Assembly: GCA_903827945.1 (NCBI GenBank)
Contig: CAIKKN010000003.1
Span: 1-64,000, forward strand
Direction of reading: 5' to 3'
DNA: 64,000 bases
Origin: an uncultured Actinomycetes bacterium
Lineage (GTDB): Bacteria; Actinomycetota; Actinomycetes; Nanopelagicales; Nanopelagicaceae
Each line of letters starts with the position of its first letter. Positions within the stretch are counted from its first letter, which is position 1. The notes below the pieces were generated by a model, which saw nothing but the letters and a program-made list of their open reading frames with translations, made no database searches and was not told where the DNA came from. Made by a program: the position numbers and the translations under genes. This document shows, one piece after another, positions 61,532-64,000 of this stretch.

Positions 61532-62827
61532 TTAACGCGCCGGAGCGCCGATAACTCTGAATGCAACTCCTGGGAAGTTAGCCGAATCTAGTGAGCGGCG
61601 ACCGTCAACGACCGCTTGGACTCCTGGGAAATCTTTCGAAGTGAGTTTTTTGTATTCGCTGTGATCAGCTTGCAGTACGACTCCATCAACAGCTGCGCCC
61701 ATTGCGTAAGGGGTGAATCCAAGGCGAATTGATTCTTCATCGGTGTACATAGGATCATGGACAACAACTTCGGCGCCTTGAGCCGCAAGAGCAGTGACGG
61801 TTCCAAATACTCCAGAGAATGCAGATTCCTTCACTCCACCGCGATAAGAAATTCCAAGAACAACAACCTTTTTGCCTTGAAGATTTCCAAGTGCATCAGC
61901 GAGAAGTGAAACTGCGTGCGCTGGCATTCCTGCATTTGCTTCACGTGCTGCTCGAACAACAGTTGCCTCTGGATCATTCCAAAGGTAGAAACGTGGATAA
62001 ATCGGAATACAGTGACCACCAACAGCTATGCCTGGTTGGTGAATATGGCTGTATGGCTGGGAGTTTGATGCCGCAATAACTTTTGCAATATCGATGTTTG
62101 CACCTTCGGCAAAAATTGCGAATTGATTGGCCAGGGCAATATTGACGTCCCGATAAGTTGTTTCTGCCAGCTTTGCCATTTCAGAAGCCTCGGATGTGCC
62201 CAAATCCCATACGCCATTCTTTTGTGCGAGGTCAGGACGATCATCAAAATCAAGGACAGCTTCATAAAACTTTATTCCTGCTGCAGTTGATGACTCATTG
62301 ATTCCACCGACGAGCTTTGGATACTTACGTAGATCAGCAAATACTCGTCCAGTAAGAACGCGCTCAGGGGAGAAGACGAGGTGGAAATCTTTGCCAGCAA
62401 CAAGTCCTGATCCTTTTTCAAGGGCTTTTGCAAAACGATTACGTGTGGTTCCAACTGGAAGAGTAGTTTCGTAAGAGACAAGCGTGCCGGGCTTGAGACC
62501 AGCGGCAATCTTCTGCGTTGCTTCATCCATCCAGCCAAAGTCAGGAACGCCATCGTTATCTACAAAAAGAGGTACGACAATGACAACGGCTTCTGATTCG
62601 GCAACTGCCGCGGTTGTATCTGTTGTTGCAACAAGATGAGCTGATCCAACAACTTCCTTCATGTAAGTGTCTAGGTGTGCTTCACCTGGGAATGGTTCTG
62701 TACCGGCGTTGACGAGTTCGACAGTCTTTGGATTTACATCGCAACCAATAACGTGGTGACCCTTTTTAGCGAATTGAACAGCCAGAGGAAGCCCAATCTT
62801 TCCGAGTGCTACAACAGCTATTTTCAT
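61532..62827 (-). CDS. Nucleotide-sugar dehydrogenase (WbpA/WecC family)
   Basis: The 431-aa product has MKIAVVALGKIGLPLAVQFAKKGHHVIGCDVN at the start (NAD fold, GKIGLPLA), FSPERVLTGR, a central lysine/Asn segment ETTYRDVNIALANQFA, and the GGHCIPIYPRFYL motif with the catalytic Cys. It oxidises the C6 hydroxyl of a UDP-HexNAc to a uronic acid. With the WbpB- and WbpE-like genes upstream on the same strand it would start synthesis of a 2,3-diamino-uronic acid. Confidence 0.9.
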   Translation of the reverse strand: MKIAVVALGKIGLPLAVQFAKKGHHVIGCDVNPKTVELVNAGTEPFPGEAHLDTYMKEVVGSAHLVATTDTTAAVAESEAVVIVVPLFVDNDGVPDFGWMDEATQKIAAGLKPGTLVSYETTLPVGTTRNRFAKALEKGSGLVAGKDFHLVFSPERVLTGRVFADLRKYPKLVGGINESSTAAGIKFYEAVLDFDDRPDLAQKNGVWDLGTSEASEMAKLAETTYRDVNIALANQFAIFAEGANIDIAKVIAASNSQPYSHIHQPGIAVGGHCIPIYPRFYLWNDPEATVVRAAREANAGMPAHAVSLLADALGNLQGKKVVVLGISYRGGVKESAFSGVFGTVTALAAQGAEVVVHDPMYTDEESIRLGFTPYAMGAAVDGVVLQADHSEYKKLTSKDFPGVQAVVDGRRSLDSANFPGVAFRVIGAPAR

Positions 62828-63825
62828 AGTAAAACCACATTTCCATTCTTTGAGCTATCAATCATTGCGGAGGCAACAGCAACTGTTGCAAGACCTTGTT
62901 CCATCGTGACAATTCGATCAACCGCGCCAGGGAGTCCAAGTACCGCATCACGGAATGCTTCGTGTTCTGTGCGAAGTGGTTCTGGCTTTGAGAATGCGTA
63001 ACGAATGACATCGCCCTCACTCACACCGCGAAAAGCGGCCACAGAGTCCCATTCAGTATCGACAGATGCGTTTGCGAAGAAAGTGAGATCTGCGGTTAAT
63101 GTATCTGCAACAAGTGCGCCGCGTTCGCCGGTGACAATCGTTAGACGCTCCTTGAATGGTGTTAACCAATTGACAAGGTGATTTGTGATGATTCCATTTT
63201 CCAATTTGCCAATTGCGGCGACCATATCTTCATGCGGCCGCCCAGATTTATGGGCGGTTTGTGCAGAAACTGAAACAAATTTGGAACGAGCAACCCAAGC
63301 AGTTGAATCAATATCGTGGGTTGCCAGATCTTTTATAACGCCAACGTCTGCAATACGGGCTGGGAATGGGCCTTGGCGACGGGTTGCAATTTGATAAACC
63401 GCGCCGAGCTCACCGTTATCAAGACGTGCGCGAAGTTGTTGGAGAGCGGGGTTGTAACGCTCGATATGACCAACTGCGCCTACAAGTCCTTTAGCAGCGA
63501 ATGCTTCTTGGATGCGCTTTGCTGCAGGAGTATCGACTGCGAGAGGTTTTTCAATGAGCGCATGAATTCCAGCCTCAGCTAATTCAAGAGCAAGCTCTTC
63601 GTGGAAAGCAGTTGGCGCGGCAACCATTGCATAATCAATTCCTGCGGCAATCAACTCGGAAACTTTTGTGAAAACGGGACGTCCGCCTGCAACGTTGTGC
63701 GCGTCTCCCATGGGATCACAGACCGCTACGAGTTCAACTCCATCAAGGGAACCAAGAACGCGTGCATGATGGCGACCCATCATGCCAAGACCGACTAATC
63801 CTGCGCGGAGTTTCTTATCGCTCAC
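62824..63825 (-). CDS. Gfo/Idh/MocA oxidoreductase, WbpB-like
   Basis: The 333-aa product has GLVGLGMMGRHHARVL (residues 9-24), VAAPTAFHEELALE, ALIEKPLAVD (catalytic Lys in EKP) and VIKDLATHDID. In the diamino-uronic acid pathway WbpB oxidises C3 of a UDP-HexNAcA. The end overlaps the start of the wbpA-like gene by 4 bases (ATGA), so they are coupled. Confidence 0.88.
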   Translation of the reverse strand: MSDKKLRAGLVGLGMMGRHHARVLGSLDGVELVAVCDPMGDAHNVAGGRPVFTKVSELIAAGIDYAMVAAPTAFHEELALELAEAGIHALIEKPLAVDTPAAKRIQEAFAAKGLVGAVGHIERYNPALQQLRARLDNGELGAVYQIATRRQGPFPARIADVGVIKDLATHDIDSTAWVARSKFVSVSAQTAHKSGRPHEDMVAAIGKLENGIITNHLVNWLTPFKERLTIVTGERGALVADTLTADLTFFANASVDTEWDSVAAFRGVSEGDVIRYAFSKPEPLRTEHEAFRDAVLGLPGAVDRIVTMEQGLATVAVASAMIDSSKNGNVVLL

Positions 63826-63878
63826 GTTTTGTCCATTTCCATTTGAATTGCACTCTTACAATTGATTTGAATTAAATA

Positions 63879-64000
63879 TTAAAGCGATGCCGCCACTTCA
63901 TTTACTGCTGTTGCAATAGTCTCAAGATCGCTCTGCGAAAGTGATGGATGTACAGGAAGAGAAACACACTCTTTTGCGAGCAATTCTGTCTCTGGAAGGT
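63879..64000 (-). CDS. DegT/DnrJ/EryC1 aminotransferase, 3' end (WbpE-like)
   Basis: The window edge cuts the gene; 39 full codons remain. The visible end, LAKECVSLPVHPSLSQSDL then IATAVNEVAASL, is the typical C-terminus of sugar aminotransferases of the DegT family. In the WbpB-WbpE pair it adds the amino group at C3 of the 3-keto sugar. It lies 53 bp upstream of the WbpB-like gene. Confidence 0.8.
   Translation of the reverse strand, partial: LPETELLAKECVSLPVHPSLSQSDLETIATAVNEVAASL

Overview
The window looks like a compact chromosome segment from a low-to-moderate GC actinobacterium; the GC content, judged by eye and not counted, is in the mid-40s percent. Actinobacterial markers are two WhiB proteins (WhiB7 and WhiB1 types), a SigR/RsrA redox pair, AdnA/AdnB, a fused 2-oxoglutarate decarboxylase/succinyltransferase, GreA next to a DUF4307 protein, SodN/SodX and UPF0182. 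Very short intergenic gaps and many apparently leaderless genes suit a streamlined freshwater lineage such as Nanopelagicales (acI). That placement is inference.

Layout. 1-8.8 kb: the 3' end of a tRNA-like RNA, a 60-aa gene behind twin palindromes, two membrane proteins (the second a BI-1/YccA protein), a DHA2 drug exporter, greA, DUF4307, SURF1, DUF3817, uppS, a PIN-PhoH protein and a secreted lytic-transglycosylase-like protein. 8.8-17.6 kb: class I fumarase with xseB/xseA, ispH, rmuC, ychF and typA. 17.6-28.2 kb: a DNA-repair helicase block (adnA-adnB, an EEP phosphatase, nudC, a short uvrD2) ending in whiB7, whose leader carries an upstream ORF and an attenuator-like hairpin. 28.2-35.7 kb: an actinobacterial set of poorly understood proteins (ThiF-like, DUF5679 zinc ribbon, two zinc-metalloprotease-like proteins, UPF0182), with tandem repeats between them.

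35.7-42.7 kb: initiator tRNA-Met, the oxidative pentose phosphate genes pgl-gnd-zwf, then hisN, rsgA and aroA. 42.7-46 kb: an SRAP protein, sigR behind a textbook SigR promoter, rsrA, a hotdog-like protein, and the divergent nickel superoxide dismutase pair sodN/sodX. 46-53.6 kb: kgd, small unknown genes, argG, whiB1 and tRNA-Arg(CCG). 53.6-60 kb: msrA, an AlkA-like glycosylase, TerC, two PLP enzymes of sulfur amino-acid metabolism and a SulP transporter without a STAS domain. 60-64 kb: the edge of a surface-polysaccharide island: a glycosyltransferase, a perfect 51-bp direct repeat with a gene remnant, then wbpA-, wbpB- and wbpE-like genes for a diamino-uronic acid sugar.

The genes are mostly housekeeping, but several control systems can be read from the sequence: SigR autoregulation, the whiB7 attenuator leader, paired operator boxes between sodN and sodX, and many TANNNT-N6/7-ATG leaderless promoters. 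A recurring peculiarity is tandem repetition of 9-bp (three-codon) and 10-bp units at many loci, both inside genes and at gene borders.
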